Shown here in pieces: positions 61,078 through 64,000 of a stretch of 64,000 bases of DNA. Both the position numbers and the translations under genes were made by a program. Numbering within the stretch: position 1 is the first letter of the stretch; the number at the start of each line of letters is the position of its first letter. The notes beneath the pieces are model-generated. The model made no database searches. It worked only from the letters and a program-made list of their open reading frames with translations, and was not told the origin of the DNA. The DNA is taken from assembly GCA_036346225.1 (NCBI GenBank), contig JARFIW010001104.1, positions 8,644,001-8,708,000 of the forward strand, written 5' to 3'. Source of the stretch: Platerodrilus igneus (Eukaryota > Arthropoda > Insecta > Coleoptera > Lycidae).

Positions 61078-62289
61078 GTTTCCCGACACATTTCACAACA
61101 TAGATTTAGCGAAAATGCGATCCCTGTGATGTCCCCTGTTGTGTTTTCTTGCAACCGTGTTTTATGTGAGTGAGAAATGCGTTTTAAATACTTTTTACGG
61201 GTTTATAGGGTCATATGACATTCTTCTCCAATCATAAAGCGTACGAAAGCAAGCGGTCATCGTTTCGCAAAAGTGGAAGCCATTACTATCTGGGGTACAT
61301 TGCACCGAGGTTGACCTGCGGGAAGGTACATTATAGACATGTGGTGAAGCGTACCTTAGCGACTTTCTTAACAAATTCCTTGCCGTTTTCTTACCTGTCC
61401 TTCTGATTACGTTTTAACAAGAATATAATTCTATTACCACGGGAATTTAATCTAAAGTGGCCGATTTACTAACGTGGAATTCATTTGAGATAAACCTACC
61501 TGCTATACAACTTGCAAATTTAAATTAAATAATAGGTAAGCGGTTAATTAGTTGACTTTGTTTTTTAATTTGCAAGTTTGTTACGTACAGTTTCGGTCTA
61601 GCAAATTATGTGGAGAAGCTCGGTGAAGTACCTCGGTTAAAATGCTGTAATCCGGAAATTACCGTCGACCTCGGCAAAGTAAGTGTTGCTGAGTAACTTA
61701 GAGGGCAGAGACTATTTGCAGAGGTCTACTGCTATCGTCGTCTTAATCGGTATTTATCTGTTGAACGATACCTGATCTTGAATATTTGTGAGGTTTCTAG
61801 ATAATACCCCAACTGTAGAGGTTATCGAATTGCACGGGAAGGTTGAGCTGTGGTAGCATTTCGTTTTAGACACGACGTTAATATATTATTGATGAGACTA
61901 GTTAATACGTTCCTATTTTAATGTGCTATCTAGTTTAGTATTTAGTAGTAACAATTACTCAAACACGGTTTTAGGATAAGTGTTAATCGAATCGCCGACG
62001 TTAAAATGTTGATTGAAATTCATACCTAAGTAAATTATATGACGTACTTACAGTAGTCTCAAAATGGAAAATTGATAATTAAAAATAATTAAAACTACCG
62101 CAAGATTAATTTTTTTAAATTGAAATAAGGTATATATGGTTGAAATGGTTTGTTATATGTTATATGGATCAATTTGCGTGACAGGGCTTACTTTTAGAAC
62201 GATTTAAACGATTTTGGAGCATGGATTGGTAATTTTACATTCTGGGAAAAGTCAATAACAAGCAGATCTGTATCGGTAAAATAAATATT
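61078..62289. other. Unassigned region
   Basis: No recognised gene or repeat. The 63-codon frame at 61215-61406 has no motif. Confidence 0.4.
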
Positions 62290-64000
62290 ATCATCATCAT
62301 TAGGTCTTCAGTACTGGAACTAGCTAGAAGCGTACCCTCATTGTTTCCTATTCTGAATTAACCTTCACATTTCCCTGAAATTAGCAGTCTACTTCTTGCA
62401 CTATAACCTATTTGTTATTAACTTTGTCTGCCCATGCTACCATCCTCATACATCTGAAACACAACATTCCAGAAGGCTTCTATCTCTTTCTGTCTGCTTT
62501 TCCTGCTGCCCCTAATATATTCCGCACTATTCCCTCATATCTTAGTATGTGGCCTATCATCCTATCTCTCCTATTTTTTACTGTTTTCCACACATTTCTT
62601 TCTTTCCCTACCATTTCTAGTATCTTTTTGTTCTTAACTTTGTCCGTCCATGATATTTTTCTCATACGTCTGTAGCACCACATTTCAAAGGCTTCTACCT
62701 TTTTCTTGTCCGCATCTCCTACTGTCCAGGTTTCAGAGCTCTACTGTGCTGTACTCCACGCATATGTTTTAAGCAATCTTTTCCTTGTTTCTATGTTTGT
62801 TGTTTTTTAACACAGTAGTTGCTTTTTCTTGTTAAATGTAGCTCTACCTTGTGCTAATATTTGTTTTATATCTTTTGTGCTTTTCCCACCTTGCGTTATT
62901 TGGCTTTCTAGGTAGCAGAAATCCTTAACCTCATGTAAGTTCTCGCTACCTATTTGTATTATTGTTTTTTATTTATTTTCATTCTTTTGCATACTAGAAC
63001 TTTAGTTTTATTTCTATTAATTTTCATACCATATCTCTCAGTTAGAACTGTTTCCATTTCATTAAGAGCAGTTTCTAACTATTCTTTGCTAGATGCTAAT
63101 ACTGCTATATCATCTGCAAATCTAAGCATATCAATCATTTGTCTCTGCATAGTAATTCCAAATGTATTCCTGCATTTGACAGTACTCACTGCCTCTTCAA
63201 TGTACAAGTTAAAAATTAATGGGGATAAGGCACATCTGTCTCACCTCTTTCCTAATATTTACTTCTCTAGTTTCCTGCTCTAATTCTATTACCGCTGTTT
63301 GCTCTTTGTATACGCTATGCACTATGTGTCTATCCCTAAAACTCATTCCAATCTTTTTGAGTATTTCGAACATCTTTTTCCATTTTACGTTGTCGAATGA
63401 TTTTTCCAGATCTACACGGTTGCCCCTTTTTCTGTTGTTTTCTTCATTATCACCCCTCAGACTTAAAATAGCCACCCGTGTTCCCCTGTTTCGTCTAAAC
63501 CCAAATTGATTTTCTCCTAGTATTTTTTTAGCTCGTTTTTCCATTCGTCTTTGTTCAATTCTAGTTAATATTTTTGAAACGTGTGCTGTCAAACTTATTG
63601 TTCGAAAATTTTCACATCTATCAGCCCCTCTTTTTTTTGGTATAGTTACTATGATGTTACGTTTGAAATCTTTGGATATCTCACCTGTCTCATACTTACA
63701 AGTTGGAAGAGACGTTCTGTTACTGCTTGTCCAGCGGCATTTAGAGTTTCTGCTTGCATCGTATCTGTATCCGGCGCCTTGCCATTTTTCAGTCCCTTTA
63801 ATGCTAATTCAAACTCATCTCTATGTCTCATTTCTAAGTATAGGATTTCCCAAGTCATCCTTTTCTATGTCTGATTATTGTTCTAATGCTGTTAATTCTT
63901 CTCTTGCATATACATTACTTATATATTCTTGCCATCTATCCACTTTTTCTACATTTTCTATGATGACGTTTCCTCCCGTGTCCCTTATGTTTTTGCTATA
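62290..64000 (-). mobile_element. AP-endonuclease LINE, copy 2, truncated by window edge
   Basis: Same family type as 49178-51840, on the minus strand and better preserved. The 3' end at about 62290 carries (ATG)n on the minus strand (TCATCATCAT in plus). The RT and C-terminal domain are inside the window. The endonuclease would lie beyond 64000. Confidence 0.87.
62390..63874 (-). pseudogene. LINE reverse transcriptase and C-terminal region, copy 2
   Basis: RT on the minus strand: FELALKGLKNGKAPDTDTMQ (63858-63649, the KNGKAPGxDxIxxE motif with G lost), NQFGFRRNRGTRVAILSLR, VDLEKSFDNVKWKKMFEILK (motif A with catalytic Asp), VRQMC (motif B start, changed from QGC) and FADD at 63109-63120 (motif C). 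C-terminus: MWCYRRMRKISWTDKVKNKK and MIGHILRYEGIVRNILGAAG (62480-62683). A few frameshifts separate the pieces. Confidence 0.86.

Overview
The window looks like repeat-rich intronic DNA from an animal, most likely an arthropod with a large genome. The base composition is AT-rich. Long open frames occur almost only in retroelements, and I see no operons or ribosome-binding sites. The only host coding sequence I can defend is one internal exon of a membralin (TMEM259) homologue on the + strand at 46839-46971. It has a good acceptor, a good donor and an uninterrupted frame. The rest reads as introns or intergenic DNA filled by four retroelement types: Penelope-like elements (PLEs), Ty3/gypsy LTR elements, an R2-type LINE and AP-endonuclease LINEs.

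Layout: 1-3430 holds the tail of one PLE, a decayed Ty3/gypsy pol and the 3' end of a second PLE. 3535-4030 is a cluster of (TA)n tracts, a perfect 24-bp hairpin and an inverted repeat whose two arms each carry a hammerhead ribozyme motif. 4030-8337 is mostly unassigned, with five to six copies of a primer-binding-site-like motif. 8417-25901 is the main structure: five nearly identical head-to-tail PLE units of about 2.99 kb, coding on the minus strand. A sixth partial unit follows, then a head-to-head inverted 5'-truncated copy. The whole block sits between matching (TA)n-AGACACACAT microsatellite sequences. 26006-31250 is anonymous DNA with microsatellites and a 134-bp tandem repeat. 31516 to about 35190 is an internally deleted Ty3/gypsy element of 412/mdg1 type on the minus strand, with both diverged LTRs. 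About 37560-40900 is a degraded R2-type LINE on the minus strand, followed by a tRNA-derived SINE. 42000-46838 is intronic with dispersed repeats, then the membralin exon. 49178-51840 is a LINE with AP endonuclease and reverse transcriptase, next to a 471-bp tandem duplication. 60565-61077 is a second hammerhead-bearing inverted repeat flanked by a 12-bp direct repeat. 62290-64000 is a second, better preserved copy of the same LINE type, cut by the window edge.

Most notable signal: PLE-related insertions share one geometry. Hammerhead-bearing 3' ends point outward on both sides and the 5' parts meet head-to-head in the middle. This occurs at three loci, at 3.6, 8.4-25.9 and 60.6 kb. In the large array a hammerhead-like motif recurs once per unit near each unit boundary, so a read-through transcript could in principle be cut into unit-length RNAs. 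The core in the array is degenerate, so this remains a hypothesis. The copies at 60.6 kb are close to canonical. Copies in the array differ mainly in homopolymer length, so the broken frames may partly be sequencing error.
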